Shown here piece by piece: positions 17,764 through 27,712 of a DNA stretch of 64,000 nucleotides. Both the position numbers and the translations under genes were made by a program. This DNA comes from Microbacterium oxydans (GTDB lineage: Bacteria; Actinomycetota; Actinomycetes; Actinomycetales; Microbacteriaceae), in assembly GCF_006540085.1 (NCBI RefSeq), contig NZ_BJOG01000004.1, positions 124,001 to 188,000 on the forward strand, given 5' to 3'. Each line of letters begins with the position of its first letter. Position 1 is the first letter of the stretch. Below the pieces are notes generated by a model that worked only from the letters and a program-made list of their open reading frames with translations, was not told the DNA's origin and made no database searches.

Positions 17764-19164
17764 ATGATCAGACCCGACCTCTCCCTCCCCATTCCTGAGA
17801 CGATCACCTCCGCGCACTTCATCGGCATCGGTGGATCCGGGATGAGCGGACTCGCCAAGATGTTCCTCGACGCGGGCATCCGCGTGTCCGGCAGCGACCG
17901 CGCAGACAGCGACAACCTGCGGGCGCTGGCCGCCGCGGGGGCGACGGTCCACGTCGGTCATGATGCCGCCCACCTCGGTGATGCCGACACGGTCGTGCAC
18001 ACCGGCGCCATCTGGCCGGAGAACCCCGAGTTCGTCACCGCCAAGGAGCGGGGCCTCCACGTCATCCACCGGTCCCAGGCTCTGCACTGGCTGATCGGCA
18101 CGCGGCGCCTCGTCTCGGTGGCGGGTGCGCACGGCAAGACCACCTCGACGGGCATGATCGTCACGGCGTTGCGCGACCTCGACGCCGACCCGCACTTCGT
18201 CAACGGCGGCGTGATCGAGCAGCTCGGCGTGTCCAGCGCCACCGGGAGCGGCGACCTCTTCGTCATCGAGGCAGACGAGTCCGATGGCACCTTCCTCCTG
18301 TACGACACGGCTGTGGCGCTCATCACGAACGTCGACCCCGACCACCTCGACCACTACGGCTCCGACGAAGCCTTCCATCAGGCGTTCGTGCAGTTCGCGG
18401 ACGCCGCGACCGAGGCCGTGGTGATCTCGAGCGACGACGCCGGCGCACTGCGCGTCGGTGCGGGCCTTTCGCACCCGAACGTGCTCACCTTCGGGCAGGC
18501 AGACGGCGCGGATGTGCGCGTCACCGACATCGTGGCTGCGGGACCGGTCGCCGCCACGCTGACGCACGGCGACGAGCACGCCCGCATGCAGCTCGCCGTC
18601 CCCGGCATCCACAACGCGATCAATGCGGCCGGCGCCGTCGCCGTTCTCCGCGCCCTCGGCTATCCGCTCGCCGACGCCGTTCGCGCGGTGGAGGGCTTCG
18701 CCGGTACGGTGCGTCGCCTCGAGCAGCACGGCGTCGAGCGTGGGGTCACCGTGTACGACGACTACTCGCACCACCCCACGGAGGTGCGAGCAGCGCTCGA
18801 AGCCATGCGCAGCATCGCCGGGTCCGGTCGGATCATCGCGATCCAGCAGCCTCACACCTACTCGCGCACGCAGCACATGTACCAGGAGTTCGCCGACGTC
18901 CTGGAGCAGTTCGCCGACCACACCGTGATGCTCGACGTCTACGGGGCCAGAGAAGACCCCGTTCCCGGTGTCACGGGCGAGCTCGTCAGCGGTGCCTTCC
19001 GTGACCCGTCGCACGTCCACTATGTCGCAGACTGGCAGCAGGCCGCCGACTACACCGCCTCGGTCGCGCGAGACGGCGACTTCGTCGTCACGCTCGGGTG
19101 CGGCAACGTCTACCAGATCATCCCGCAGGTCCTGGACTCTCTGCGCCGGACCGACGAGGAGTAG
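17764..19164 (+). CDS. murC: UDP-N-acetylmuramate--L-alanine ligase
   Basis: A 466-residue Mur ligase that attaches L-alanine to UDP-MurNAc. The N-terminal nucleotide fold has [14 protein letters not shown]. The ATP site is [13 protein letters not shown] near 120-132, followed by [20 protein letters not shown] and QPHTYSR mark the C-terminal half. It is preceded by its own TAGACT box and followed, 3 bases after its stop, by ftsQ. Confidence 0.96.
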   Translation: MIRPDLSLPIPETITSAHFIGIGGSGMSGLAKMFLDAGIRVSGSDRADSDNLRALAAAGATVHVGHDAAHLGDADTVVHTGAIWPENPEFVTAKERGLHVIHRSQALHWLIGTRRLVSVAGAHGKTTSTGMIVTALRDLDADPHFVNGGVIEQLGVSSATGSGDLFVIEADESDGTFLLYDTAVALITNVDPDHLDHYGSDEAFHQAFVQFADAATEAVVISSDDAGALRVGAGLSHPNVLTFGQADGADVRVTDIVAAGPVAATLTHGDEHARMQLAVPGIHNAINAAGAVAVLRALGYPLADAVRAVEGFAGTVRRLEQHGVERGVTVYDDYSHHPTEVRAALEAMRSIAGSGRIIAIQQPHTYSRTQHMYQEFADVLEQFADHTVMLDVYGAREDPVPGVTGELVSGAFRDPSHVHYVADWQQAADYTASVARDGDFVVTLGCGNVYQIIPQVLDSLRRTDEE

Positions 19165-19167
19165 CCG

Positions 19168-20100
19168 ATGCGCCGGCCCGCACCGCTTCCGACCAGCCCG
19201 GAGTCTCCGGACGAGAAGGACGCCGCGCCGGAGGAGAGGTCCCGTCGGCGGCGACGCGATCCCGGAGCCGGTCAGGACACTCCGTCGACTCCTGACCCGG
19301 CACCCGGCGAGGAGCCGGACAGCACCTCGGTCGGCGACCCGCAGCCGACGTCGACGATGGATGTCTGGCGCGCGGCACGTGCGCGTCGAAAGGCTCTTCG
19401 TGCGGAGATCCGGCGTTTCACGCAGAGGTCGCGGCGGCGGAGGATCGTCTGGTTGAGCAGCATCGGCGCCGCACTGCTGCTGGTCGGGGGCAGCGTCGCC
19501 GCGGCGTACAGTCCGCTGTTCGCCGTGCAGAAGATCACCGTCGAAGGTGCCACGAGTCTCGATCCCGCCGCGATCGAGGCGGCACTGGGGGATCAGCTCG
19601 GCACTCCACTCGCACTGGTCGACTCCAGCAAGGTGAAGGCCGCGTTGCTGGGCTTCCCTCTCATCGAGACATACGCCCTCGAAGCGCGCCCGCCGCATGA
19701 CCTCACCGTGCGGATAGTCGAGCGCACTCCCGTCGGCGTGCTCCGCTCCGACGCCGGTTACACACTGGTGGACGCCGCCGGCGTGGTCCTTTCGACCACC
19801 TCCGATCAGCCGGCAGGGCAGCCGGTGCTCGACGTCGTCGGGGGTGTCGAATCGGCGGCGTTCCGGAGCGCTGGCCTCGTCGTGCGCACCCTTCCCGCGG
19901 ACGTCCGCGCCGCTCTGACCGGCGTCCGCGCGACGACGGCGGACGACGTGACCCTCACCCTCAACGGCGGGCTGACGGTGGTCTGGGGGAGTGCGGAGGA
20001 GTCGGCGCTGAAGGCCGTCGTGCTCTCGAAGACGATGGCGGCGAATCCGGCGGCGGGCTCGATCGACGTGACGTCTCCCGAAGTCGCCGTCGTCGGCTGA
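19168..20100 (+). CDS. ftsQ: Division protein FtsQ
   Basis: A 310-residue bitopic protein. A long cytoplasmic N-terminal part (about 1-90) is rich in Pro, Asp and Arg. One membrane helix follows (about 94-112), then a POTRA domain (VQKITVEGATSLDPAAIEAAL) and the FtsQ/DivIB beta domain. It links divisome components with FtsL. Position between murC and ftsZ is standard. No ddl gene accompanies it, as is usual in actinobacteria. Confidence 0.93.
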   Translation: MRRPAPLPTSPESPDEKDAAPEERSRRRRRDPGAGQDTPSTPDPAPGEEPDSTSVGDPQPTSTMDVWRAARARRKALRAEIRRFTQRSRRRRIVWLSSIGAALLLVGGSVAAAYSPLFAVQKITVEGATSLDPAAIEAALGDQLGTPLALVDSSKVKAALLGFPLIETYALEARPPHDLTVRIVERTPVGVLRSDAGYTLVDAAGVVLSTTSDQPAGQPVLDVVGGVESAAFRSAGLVVRTLPADVRAALTGVRATTADDVTLTLNGGLTVVWGSAEESALKAVVLSKTMAANPAAGSIDVTSPEVAVVG

Positions 20101-20122
20101 GTGCTTTCGTCGGGAATGGGGC

Positions 20123-20136
20123 GACACGCCCGTGTC
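20123..20136. repeat. Short inverted repeat in the ftsZ upstream region
   Basis: GACACG-CC-CGTGTC, a perfect 6-bp inverted repeat 23 bases after ftsQ. The loop is too small for a good terminator, so it may be a protein-binding site or chance. Confidence 0.3.
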
Positions 20137-20205
20137 TTCGCGCGTGCACGGCCGGGCGGCGCTTACCTTCGATCAAAGAGAACGCAATACCGGGAAATAC
20201 TTTAC

Positions 20206-20227
20206 ACCTCTAGTTGAGGTTTAAGGT
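20206..20227 (+). promoter_or_regulatory. ftsZ promoter region with ACCTC/GAGGT inverted repeat
   Basis: The 160-base gap before ftsZ becomes clearly AT-rich here. ACCTC (20206) and GAGGT (20216) form an inverted repeat with a 5-base loop. TAAGGT at 20222-20227 is a possible -10 and TTTACA at 20201-20206 a possible -35. Confidence 0.45.
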
Positions 20228-20264
20228 TCACCCACTTCCAGGCTCGAATAATCGGAGGCCGGCC

Positions 20265-21407
20265 ATGAGCCAGAACCAGAACTACCTCGCCGTGATCAAG
20301 GTCGTCGGCGTCGGCGGTGGCGGCGTCAACGCCGTGAACCGCATGATCGATCTCGGCCTCCGCGGAGTCGAGTTCATCGCCGTGAACACCGATGCGCAGG
20401 CGCTGCTCATGAGCGACGCCGACGTCAAGCTCGACGTCGGCCGTGAACTCACCCGCGGTCTCGGTGCAGGTGCCGATCCCGAGGTGGGGCGTCGTGCCGC
20501 CGAGGACCACGCCGAGGAGATCGAGCAGGCGCTGACCGGGGCCGACATGGTCTTCGTGACGGCGGGAGAGGGTGGCGGTACCGGAACCGGCGGTGCGCCC
20601 GTCGTGGCACGCATCGCGAAGTCCATCGGCGCCCTCACCATCGGTGTCGTGACCAAGCCGTTCTCCTTCGAGGGTCGCCGTCGCCAGAGCCAGGCTGAGG
20701 CCGGCGTCTCCAAGCTCAAGGAAGAGGTCGACACCCTCATCGTGGTGCCGAACGACCGTCTCCTCGAGATCAGCGACCGCGGTATCTCGATGATCGAGGC
20801 GTTCGCCACGGCCGACCAGGTACTCCTCGCCGGTGTGCAGGGCATCACGGATCTCATCACGACCCCCGGTCTCATCAACCTCGACTTCGCCGACGTCAAG
20901 TCCGTGATGCAGGGAGCAGGCTCCGCGCTCATGGGCATCGGCTCCGCTCGCGGTGCAGATCGCGCGATCAAGGCCGCAGAGCTGGCTGTGGAGTCCCCGC
21001 TCCTCGAAGCGAGCATCGAGGGTGCGCACGGCGTTCTGCTGTCGATCCAGGGTGGTTCCAACCTCGGTATCTTCGAGATCCATGACGCGGCAGACCTCGT
21101 CAAGGAAGCCGCTCACCCCGAGGCAAACATCATCTTCGGTACCGTCATCGACGACACGCTCGGCGACGAGGTGCGCGTGACCGTGATCGCAGCAGGCTTC
21201 GACGGCGGTGAGCCCTCGCTGCGGCTGGACCCGATGGTCGTCTCCCGGCCCTCGACGACTCCGCTCCCCGAGGTGGCGCTCGACGAGGAGACGGACAACA
21301 AGCCTGAGCCGGTCAAGCCCGAGCCGATCCAGCAGCGCGTCCCGACCACCAGCATCGAGCCGGCTTTCGCGGACGACGACATCGACATCCCTGAATTCCT
21401 GAAGTGA
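20265..21407 (+). CDS. ftsZ: Cell division GTPase FtsZ
   Basis: A 380-residue tubulin homologue that forms the Z ring. The GTP-binding tubulin signature GGGTGTGG is at 103-110, the N-terminus has [15 protein letters not shown] and the T7 loop [11 protein letters not shown] is present. The C-terminal peptide [11 protein letters not shown] is the conserved tail that binds SepF and other partners. The ATG follows a GGAGG site with an 8-9 base spacer. The stop overlaps the next gene by 4 bases; the yfiH-type gene that often sits here is missing. Confidence 0.98.
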   Translation: MSQNQNYLAVIKVVGVGGGGVNAVNRMIDLGLRGVEFIAVNTDAQALLMSDADVKLDVGRELTRGLGAGADPEVGRRAAEDHAEEIEQALTGADMVFVTAGEGGGTGTGGAPVVARIAKSIGALTIGVVTKPFSFEGRRRQSQAEAGVSKLKEEVDTLIVVPNDRLLEISDRGISMIEAFATADQVLLAGVQGITDLITTPGLINLDFADVKSVMQGAGSALMGIGSARGADRAIKAAELAVESPLLEASIEGAHGVLLSIQGGSNLGIFEIHDAADLVKEAAHPEANIIFGTVIDDTLGDEVRVTVIAAGFDGGEPSLRLDPMVVSRPSTTPLPEVALDEETDNKPEPVKPEPIQQRVPTTSIEPAFADDDIDIPEFLK

Positions 21408-22111
21408 CCTCTCCGGTCGACGGCCCTGGGCTCGCGCCTCTAGCTGCGCGGCTGTCGGCGATCGATGACAGGATCGCCGCAGCCGCGCAAGCCGTGGGAC
21501 GCAATCACGACGAGATCACCAGGATCGTGGTGACGAAGTTCCATCCGGCGTCGCTGGTGCGTGATCTGCACGAGCTCGGAGTGCGCGACGTCGGCGAGAA
21601 CCGTCAGCAGGAGCTGTCGGCGAAGGAGAGCGAGCTCACCGAGCTGGATCTGCGATGGCATTTCATCGGCCAGGGCCAGACCAACAAGGCGAGTGCGATC
21701 CGACGGAGCGCGTCAGTCGTGCATTCGGTCGATCGCGACCGCTTCGCCGACGCCCTGCACCGCGCGGCCGATGATGACGATCAGCTCGATGTGCTGGTGC
21801 AGATCAACCTCACCGACGATCCCGGCCGCGGGGGAGCGGCGCCGGCGCAGGCGGTCGCTCTCGCGGAGCACGTCCTCTCGCTGCCGTCGTTGCGCCTGCG
21901 CGGCGTGATGGCGGTGGCGCCGCTCGACGAGGAGCCTGCCTCCGCCTTCGCACGATTGCACGGCATCGCGGAGAGCGTCCGTGCGATCGACCCTTCGGCA
22001 TCGTGGATCTCTGCCGGGATGACGGGGGACTTCGTCGAGGCGATCGCCGCCGGCGCGACACACCTGCGGATCGGTTCCGCAATCACCGGCCCCCGGCCTG
22101 ACCGGGGTTAA
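21404..22111 (+). CDS. YggS family pyridoxal phosphate homeostasis protein
   Basis: A 235-residue alanine-racemase-fold protein without the racemase partner domain. The PLP lysine lies in IVVTKFHPA near residue 46; VGENRQQEL and [12 protein letters not shown] are typical. The family keeps free PLP in balance and is commonly located between ftsZ and sepF in Gram-positive bacteria. The GTG start overlaps the ftsZ stop. Confidence 0.92.
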   Translation: MTSPVDGPGLAPLAARLSAIDDRIAAAAQAVGRNHDEITRIVVTKFHPASLVRDLHELGVRDVGENRQQELSAKESELTELDLRWHFIGQGQTNKASAIRRSASVVHSVDRDRFADALHRAADDDDQLDVLVQINLTDDPGRGGAAPAQAVALAEHVLSLPSLRLRGVMAVAPLDEEPASAFARLHGIAESVRAIDPSASWISAGMTGDFVEAIAAGATHLRIGSAITGPRPDRG

Positions 22112-22154
22112 CCTGTGAACAGACCAGCCCGACACGTTCGAACCGGAGGACACG

Positions 22155-22628
22155 ATGGGTAACCCACTGAAGAAGACCATGGTGTATCTCGGCCTCGCCG
22201 ACGAGGAAGAGGTCTACGAAGAAGAAGCGCAGGCGCCCGCCCGCGCTCACCGCGAACGCGATCGTGACCGCGAGGAGCCGGCACCGGCCCCCGTCACGCC
22301 GCTTCGCCGCCCCGTCGCCGTCCGCCAGCCGTCTGCAGGAGCCGTGAACGAGATCCTCACCGTCCACCCGAAGCAGTACCGTGACGCCCAGTTGATCGCG
22401 GAGAGCTTCCGCGAGGGTGTCCCGGTCATCATCAACCTCTCGCAGATGAGCGATGCCGATGCGCGTCGCCTCATCGACTTCGCGAGTGGGCTCTCGCTCG
22501 GCCTCTACGGCCGGATCGAGCGCGTGACCTCGAAGGTGTTCCTGCTGTCGCCGGAGAACATCGCGGTCTCGGGTCACGGGGGCATCGCACACGCAGACGC
22601 CGAGTCTGCGAGCTTCGACCAGTCGTAG
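22155..22628 (+). CDS. sepF: Cell division protein SepF
   Basis: A 157-residue protein. The N-terminal amphipathic segment ([14 protein letters not shown]) is a membrane-binding helix in this family. An acidic/Arg linker leads to the SepF (DUF552) domain (about 70-150) with [22 protein letters not shown]. SepF binds the FtsZ tail and tethers the Z ring in actinobacteria, which lack FtsA. A GGAGGA site precedes the ATG. Confidence 0.95.
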   Translation: MGNPLKKTMVYLGLADEEEVYEEEAQAPARAHRERDRDREEPAPAPVTPLRRPVAVRQPSAGAVNEILTVHPKQYRDAQLIAESFREGVPVIINLSQMSDADARRLIDFASGLSLGLYGRIERVTSKVFLLSPENIAVSGHGGIAHADAESASFDQS

Positions 22629-22631
22629 CCC

Positions 22632-22931
22632 GTGCAGCTGGTCTCGGTCCTCGCGAGCATCGTTCATCTGGTGCTCCTCCTGTACGTCATCGTGCTCTTC
22701 GCACGGCTGATCCTGGACTACATCCCGATGTTCAATCGGGAATGGAGGCCCAAGGGCTTCGGCCTCGTCGCCGCCGAGGCGGTCTACACGCTCACCGATC
22801 CCCCCATCCGGTTCTTCCGACGGATCATCCCACCGCTGCGGATCGGCTCGCTGTCGCTCGACTTCGGGTTCGCACTCACACTGCTGATCGTCCTGATTCT
22901 GATGAACATCGTCCGACTGTTCGTCCGCTGA
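22632..22931 (+). CDS. YggT family membrane protein
   Basis: A 99-residue protein with two hydrophobic segments (about 3-26 and 71-94) and the family pattern LYVIVLFARLILDYIPMF and TDPPIRFFRRIIPPLRIG. Position 3 bases after sepF is conserved in Gram-positive genomes. YggT-type proteins have been linked to division or osmotic tolerance, but the molecular role is unclear. The start is a GTG. Confidence 0.9.
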   Translation: MQLVSVLASIVHLVLLLYVIVLFARLILDYIPMFNREWRPKGFGLVAAEAVYTLTDPPIRFFRRIIPPLRIGSLSLDFGFALTLLIVLILMNIVRLFVR

Positions 22932-23014
22932 ATCTCCGGCGTGTCCCGTGTTCCGGCTGCGGTGAGTTCCCGCTCTCTGAGTGTCGTGACATCGCGGCAC
23001 CGATGCGCGGGGGC

Positions 23015-23020
23015 TATGCT
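23015..23020 (+). promoter_or_regulatory. Candidate -10 box for wag31
   Basis: TATGCT in the 181-base gap upstream of wag31, giving a leader of about 85 bases before the AGGAG and ATG. No good -35 is visible. Confidence 0.4.
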
Positions 23021-23112
23021 GGCACCCAGGTGCGCGCCCCGGGTTCGCGCCACATCACGACCACGCCATACATCGATACTGGCAATCGAACTCATCGAAA
23101 GAGGAGCCACCC

Positions 23113-23703
23113 ATGGCACTTACCCCGGATGACGTCGTCACCAAGCAGTTCCAGCACGTCCGCTTCAAGGACGGCTTCGACCCGGACGAGGTGGACGACT
23201 TCCTCGACGAGATCGTCATCGAGTGGCGCAAGGCTCTCGAGGAGAACGTCGAGCTGAAGGCCAAGCTGGCCGCGTACGAGTCCGGTGCTGCCCCTGAGGC
23301 CGCCGCTCCCGCTGCCGAGGCCCCCGCCGCCGCTCCTGTCGCCGAGGCTCCGGCAGAGCCGGCTCCGACCGGATCCGCGACCGCCACCGCCGGCATCATC
23401 GAGCTCGCGCAGCGTCTGCACGACGAGCACGTGGCCGAGGGCGAGGCCAAGCGCAACCAGCTCATCTCCGAGGCTGAGACCGAGGTGGCTCGCATCCGCA
23501 CCGAGGCCGAGGCCAAGCAGCGCGAAGAGACCGCACGTCTCGAGCGCGAGCGCAACACGCTCGAGGCTCGGATCACCGAGCTCCGCAACTTCGAGCGCGA
23601 CTACCGCTCGCAGCTGCGCGGCTACATCGAGGGCCAGCTCCGCGAGCTCGACGAGAAGTCGACCTCCACGGACTCGACCCCCGTCTCCGCGATCGGTCTG
23701 TAA
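23113..23703 (+). CDS. wag31: Polar growth protein Wag31/DivIVA
   Basis: A 196-residue DivIVA-family coiled-coil protein. The N-terminal membrane-binding domain (about 1-60) contains LTPDDVVTKQF and FKDGFDPDEVDDFLDEI. An Ala/Pro/Glu-rich linker (about 55-90) is followed by a long C-terminal coiled coil rich in Glu and Arg. In actinobacteria this protein sits at cell poles, recruits wall-synthesis enzymes and is a known substrate of PASTA kinases such as the one in this window. An AGGAG site precedes the ATG. Confidence 0.95.
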   Translation: MALTPDDVVTKQFQHVRFKDGFDPDEVDDFLDEIVIEWRKALEENVELKAKLAAYESGAAPEAAAPAAEAPAAAPVAEAPAEPAPTGSATATAGIIELAQRLHDEHVAEGEAKRNQLISEAETEVARIRTEAEAKQREETARLERERNTLEARITELRNFERDYRSQLRGYIEGQLRELDEKSTSTDSTPVSAIGL

Positions 23704-23712
23704 GGCGCCCTC

Positions 23713-24387
23713 TTGTCAGGACGCCGTCCCCTTCCTCGGTCGGCGGCCGGCGCGATCGTTGCGATTCTCGCAGCGCTCGTGCTGGCCGCCGATCAGTTTG
23801 TGAAGTACCTCACCATCGAGAACCTGCCCTATCAGGAGCCGGTCCCCGTGCTCGGCGAGTTCCTTCAGCTGTATTACGTGCGCAATCCCGGAGCTGCTTT
23901 CTCGCTCGGGTCCGAAGTCACGTGGATCTTCACCATCGCCCTCGCGGTCGTGGCAGGCGTGATCGTCTGGAAGGCATTCGGTCTGAAGTCCCGGCTGTGG
24001 GCTGTCGTTCTCGGTTGCCTTCTCGGCGGAGTGCTCGGCAATCTCAGCGACCGTCTTTTCCGCGAGCCCGGCTTCCCTATGGGACATGTCGTCGACATGA
24101 TCTCGATGCCGTGGATGATGCCGGCGATCTTCAACGTCGCGGACGTCTTCATCGTGACGGGGATGATCTCCGTGGCGCTGCTCGTCGTGGTCGGCCTGCG
24201 CTTCGACGGGACGCGGGAACGCGATCACCAGCTCGTGCAGACGGAGGCCGAGGCCGAGGCTGCAGCGGCGGTCGAGGCGACCGACACCGATGACGACATG
24301 GTCGACGCAGCCGACGCGGCGCCCCTGCGAAAGGTCGATGACGACACGCCTTCGGAGGGCGCGGCACCCGCGGCGGAGGGACGTTGA
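23713..24387 (+). CDS. lspA: Signal peptidase II (lipoprotein signal peptidase)
   Basis: A 224-residue membrane aspartyl protease that cleaves prolipoprotein signal peptides. Four membrane helices span about residues 1-165. The motifs are [18 protein letters not shown] (first catalytic Asp) and FNVADVFIV (second catalytic Asp). It has an added C-terminal tail of about 50 residues rich in Glu, Asp and Ala. The start is a TTG. Several lipoproteins in this window (CtaC, the sulfonate-binding protein and two unknowns) would be its substrates. Confidence 0.93.
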   Translation: MSGRRPLPRSAAGAIVAILAALVLAADQFVKYLTIENLPYQEPVPVLGEFLQLYYVRNPGAAFSLGSEVTWIFTIALAVVAGVIVWKAFGLKSRLWAVVLGCLLGGVLGNLSDRLFREPGFPMGHVVDMISMPWMMPAIFNVADVFIVTGMISVALLVVVGLRFDGTRERDHQLVQTEAEAEAAAAVEATDTDDDMVDAADAAPLRKVDDDTPSEGAAPAAEGR

Positions 24388-24389
24388 CC

Positions 24390-25310
24390 GTGGAGTCGCG
24401 GTCACTGCCTGTACCCGACGGTCTCGACGGCTCGCGTGTCGATGCGGCCCTGGCGAAGCTGATGGGTTTCTCCCGCACCTTCGCTGCTGACGTCGCCGCC
24501 GCCGGGGGAGTGCGTCTCGACGGCGTCACGCTCGACAAGTCCGATCGCTTGCGAGGAGGCGGCTGGCTCGACATCGAATGGCAGCCGAAGGAGGCGCCGA
24601 AGATCGTCCCGATCGCGGTGCCGGAGCTCGGCATCGTCTACGACGATGACGACATCGTCGTCGTCGACAAGCCGACGGGCGTCGCCGCTCATCCTTCCCT
24701 CGGCTGGGAGGGGCCCACCGTCGTCGGTGCCCTCGCCGCGGCGGGCTTCCGTGTCTCGACCAGCGGAGCGCCGGAGCGCCAGGGCGTGGTGCACCGGCTG
24801 GACGTGGGCACGAGCGGCCTGATGGTCGTGGCGAAGTCGGAGCACGCCTACACGGTGCTGAAGCAGGCGTTCAAGGACCGCACGGTCGAGAAGATCTATC
24901 ACGCGGTCGTCCAGGGGCACCCGGACCCGCTCGCCGGCACGATCGACGCTCCGATCGGGCGCCACCCCAATCACTCCTGGAAGTTCGCCGTCGTCCCGGA
25001 TGGGAAGCCGTCCGTCACGCACTACGAGACCCTCGAGGCTTTTCCCGGCGCATCGCTGCTCGAGATCCACCTCGAGACCGGCCGCACGCATCAGATCCGC
25101 GTGCACATGGCTGCGCACCGGCACCCGTGCGTCGGCGACCCCCTGTACGGCGCCGACCCGACGCTGTCGGCGCGGCTGGGGCTCACCCGCCAGTGGCTGC
25201 ATGCGCATCAGCTCGCTTTCGCGCACCCGACGACGGGTGACTGGGTGCAGTTCGAGTCTCCCTATCCCGCGGATTTCGAGCACGCTCTGGATGTGCTGCG
25301 CGGGGAATGA
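24390..25310 (+). CDS. RluD/RluA family pseudouridine synthase
   Basis: A 306-residue enzyme. An N-terminal S4-like RNA-binding domain (about 1-75) precedes the catalytic domain with [17 protein letters not shown], where the Asp is catalytic. HQIRVHMA and GDPLYG are further marks. It isomerises uridine to pseudouridine in RNA, most likely 23S rRNA. I chose GTG 24390 because GGAGGG lies 9 bases before it; a TTG at 24384 that overlaps lspA is the alternative. lspA-rluD is a common actinobacterial pair. Confidence 0.92.
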   Translation: MESRSLPVPDGLDGSRVDAALAKLMGFSRTFAADVAAAGGVRLDGVTLDKSDRLRGGGWLDIEWQPKEAPKIVPIAVPELGIVYDDDDIVVVDKPTGVAAHPSLGWEGPTVVGALAAAGFRVSTSGAPERQGVVHRLDVGTSGLMVVAKSEHAYTVLKQAFKDRTVEKIYHAVVQGHPDPLAGTIDAPIGRHPNHSWKFAVVPDGKPSVTHYETLEAFPGASLLEIHLETGRTHQIRVHMAAHRHPCVGDPLYGADPTLSARLGLTRQWLHAHQLAFAHPTTGDWVQFESPYPADFEHALDVLRGE

Positions 25311-25360
25311 TCCCCGTGTCTCGCCGGACGTGTGTCCGTGAGGTGCGCGACACTGGGCGC

Positions 25361-25960
25361 ATGACCATCGAGGTTCGTCCCGCGACCGATTTCGACGACG
25401 TCGCCACACTCGTCGGGCCGAGGAAGCCGACATCGAACGTGTGCTTCTGCCTGAGCTATCGCATCGGAAACAAGGAGAATGTTGCGCTGAGGGGTCAGGC
25501 CCGTGCCGATCGCGTGCGTGAACTCTGCCATCAGGATCCTCCTCCCGGAGTGATCGCGTACCTGGACGGGGAACCGGTCGGATGGGCGGCCCTCCAGCCG
25601 CGTCGTGAGACGAGCTTCGCCCGAAACCGGCTGATCCCGCACGTCGACGACCTCGACGTCTGGTCGCTGTGGTGCTTCCGGGTTCGCCCTGGGTACCGGA
25701 AGCAGGGGATCACGCATGCACTCGTCGAGGGCGCAGTCGCCTACGCGAGGGAGCGCGGAGCCCCGGCGATCGAGGGGTACCCCGTCGACAACGGCGACGA
25801 GAAGGTGAACTTGACGATGGCATACGTCGGCACTCGGTCGCTGTTCGAAAGCGCGGGGTTCGAGAGGGCCGCCGACACCCGGTCCGTACTGGACGGGTTC
25901 CCCCGAGTCCTGATGCGGCTCGAACTCGGAGCATCGTCGACGTCGTCGAAGAAACCGTGA
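25361..25960 (+). CDS. GNAT family N-acetyltransferase
   Basis: A 199-residue GNAT-fold protein. VWSLWCFRVRPGYRKQGITHALVEGAV near 108-134 holds the acetyl-CoA motif (RxxGxxxxL). The N-terminus IEVRPATDFDDVATLV is typical. A cluster of cysteines (NVCFCLSY near 27-34) is seen in a subgroup of these proteins. The substrate is unknown. The ATG at 25361 is preferred over an upstream start that would overlap the pseudouridine synthase gene. Confidence 0.85.
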   Translation: MTIEVRPATDFDDVATLVGPRKPTSNVCFCLSYRIGNKENVALRGQARADRVRELCHQDPPPGVIAYLDGEPVGWAALQPRRETSFARNRLIPHVDDLDVWSLWCFRVRPGYRKQGITHALVEGAVAYARERGAPAIEGYPVDNGDEKVNLTMAYVGTRSLFESAGFERAADTRSVLDGFPRVLMRLELGASSTSSKKP

Positions 25961-25991
25961 ACCGCTCTGCGGCGCACGGCCAATACATAGC

Positions 25992-26579
25992 GTGACCACA
26001 GACAGCGAGATCATCCAGCGATCTCTTCAGCATCCGGCGGTGTTCGCCGAGCTCTTCGACAGACACGCGCGCGCCGTCAACGCCTTCGCCACGTATCGCA
26101 TCGGCGGGCACGCGGCGGAAGACGTCCTGAGCGAGACGTTCCTCGTCGCATTCCGCCGCCGAGCCGATTTCGACACGGACGTCGAGTCGGCGGCGCCGTG
26201 GCTCCTCGGCATAGCCTCGCGCCTGATCCGCCGCCATCGTGCAGTGGAAGCGAAACACTGGAGGTCTTTCGCAGCGTCCGTCTCTCAGCAGGATCATTCG
26301 TCGCTCGGAGGTCTGGACGACGCGATGTCGCGGGTCGACGCCGAGCGCGAAGTCCAATCCTTGAAAACGCGGATCGCGGCACTCGCCCCAAAGGACAGGG
26401 AGACGCTCCTGCTCTACGCGTGGCAGGGGCTGACATACGAGGAGATCGCCGTCGCACTCGCCGTACCGGTGGGAACGGTGCGATCGCGCCTGAACAGGGT
26501 CCGCACACGGCTGGACTCCACCCGAAGGATCCAGGCATTCGAGCAGCAGCAGAAGGGGGAGACCCTTGGACATGTTTGA
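25992..26579 (+). CDS. ECF-type RNA polymerase sigma factor
   Basis: A 195-residue sigma-70 family protein with only regions 2 and 4. Region 2 (about 15-80) includes AEDVLSETFLVAFRRR. Region 4 (about 115-175) includes the helix-turn-helix TYEEIAVALAVPVGTVRSRLNRVRTRL. It redirects RNA polymerase to a small stress regulon. The start is a GTG. It overlaps the next gene, which encodes a single-pass membrane protein, so the two probably act as a sigma factor and membrane partner. Confidence 0.93.
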   Translation: MTTDSEIIQRSLQHPAVFAELFDRHARAVNAFATYRIGGHAAEDVLSETFLVAFRRRADFDTDVESAAPWLLGIASRLIRRHRAVEAKHWRSFAASVSQQDHSSLGGLDDAMSRVDAEREVQSLKTRIAALAPKDRETLLLYAWQGLTYEEIAVALAVPVGTVRSRLNRVRTRLDSTRRIQAFEQQQKGETLGHV

Positions 26580-27702
26580 GAAGGCCCAGCAGACCAGGCC
26601 CGACATCGACGGCGCTGAGGAGAACATCGCGGCCGCGCGAGCCGTTCTCCTGACCGCGATCGAAGGTGAGCGCAGGCCGGCACGTGCTCGAGGAGCGCGA
26701 AGGTCGTGGCTGATAGCCGCAGCCTCGCTCGGCGCGGTGGCTGCGGTCACCACCGGGGTGCTCGTGATGAGCGGCATCGCCGCGCCAGCCCCCGCACCGA
26801 CGGTGGAAGCGGTGCCGACACGTGCGCCTGGTTCCGAGCTCGTGCCGAGCCGGGTGCCGACCCCCACAGCCACTCCGATGACAGGGCCTGAGGCGCTGCT
26901 GGGAGCTGCGAACTCCGCGGCGGGATTCGCGCCGCCCCAGCTTGCTCCCGGGCAGTATCAGCGCCGTGCTTGGACGACGGAGTCGTTGGGCGTGTTCGAC
27001 GCCGATCTCGATACAGCCGGGCAACCTGGCTACAGTGTCTCGCGAGCTGCGGCGTCGAGTGGCTGGGTGATCAGTCGCAGTGGCGCCGACTACTCGCCTG
27101 CAGATCTGCGTTCGCAGTGGTACGGAGAGTGGGGCGCTCCGGTCGCAGGCAGCGTCTACGGCGATCAGACGCAGGGGCATGCGGAGCAGAGTGCGGCGAT
27201 GCAGGGCTACGGGCCGGCCGTCTCGTTGTTCGCCTCGGCCGCCCCCCGGTTGTCCGAGGGCGGCGTCGAAGACGTCCTGTGGTTCTTCGAGTCGATGCCA
27301 CGTGACCCCGACGCCATGATCGGCTGGATCCGCGACCACCTGGGCCCGGACGAGCAGGGCTGGGCCGATGGAAAGGTCGGGTGGCTGATCATCGGACTGC
27401 TCTCGCACAACGTCGGGGACCCGGAGCTGCGGGCGTCGATGTACCGCGCACTCAGCTTGCTCCCCGGGTCGACGGTGGGTGCCGAACTCAACGGCGAACG
27501 GGTGGTCACGTTCGACTCGCAGCTCGGCTCGTCCGCGACTGCGGAGACATCGCTGAGGCGCTTCACGGTGACGATCGAGATGGCGACGGGGCTCGTGACC
27601 GAGATCACCGACACAAGTTCGGTCGGCGAAGGGGTGATCCCGAGTGACGTGCCGGACGTCCGGATGACCTTCGAGACGAGTGTGGTCGATACCTTGCCGT
27701 GA
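26566..27702 (+). CDS. Membrane protein coupled to the ECF sigma factor (CU044_5270-like)
   Basis: A 378-residue protein. A cytoplasmic N-terminus of about 45 residues is followed by one membrane helix (about 45-69) and a large extracellular domain beginning with a Pro/Thr linker. It resembles the actinobacterial CU044_5270 family, which is usually encoded beside ECF sigma factors. There is no clear zinc anti-sigma motif (HxxxCxxC), so an anti-sigma role is only suggested by context. A TTG at 26566 or an ATG at 26572 could be the start, both after a GGGGGAG site. Its start overlaps the sigma factor gene. Confidence 0.7.
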   Translation: MDMFEKAQQTRPDIDGAEENIAAARAVLLTAIEGERRPARARGARRSWLIAAASLGAVAAVTTGVLVMSGIAAPAPAPTVEAVPTRAPGSELVPSRVPTPTATPMTGPEALLGAANSAAGFAPPQLAPGQYQRRAWTTESLGVFDADLDTAGQPGYSVSRAAASSGWVISRSGADYSPADLRSQWYGEWGAPVAGSVYGDQTQGHAEQSAAMQGYGPAVSLFASAAPRLSEGGVEDVLWFFESMPRDPDAMIGWIRDHLGPDEQGWADGKVGWLIIGLLSHNVGDPELRASMYRALSLLPGSTVGAELNGERVVTFDSQLGSSATAETSLRRFTVTIEMATGLVTEITDTSSVGEGVIPSDVPDVRMTFETSVVDTLP

Positions 27703-27712
27703 CGAGTCTCGA

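Noticed and set aside
17272..20127. A 951-codon minus-strand open frame across murG, murC and ftsQ
   Set aside because: Antisense shadow frame with no domain signal.
23280..23380. Repetitive GC-rich stretch in wag31
   Set aside because: It encodes the Ala/Pro/Glu linker that DivIVA proteins commonly have.
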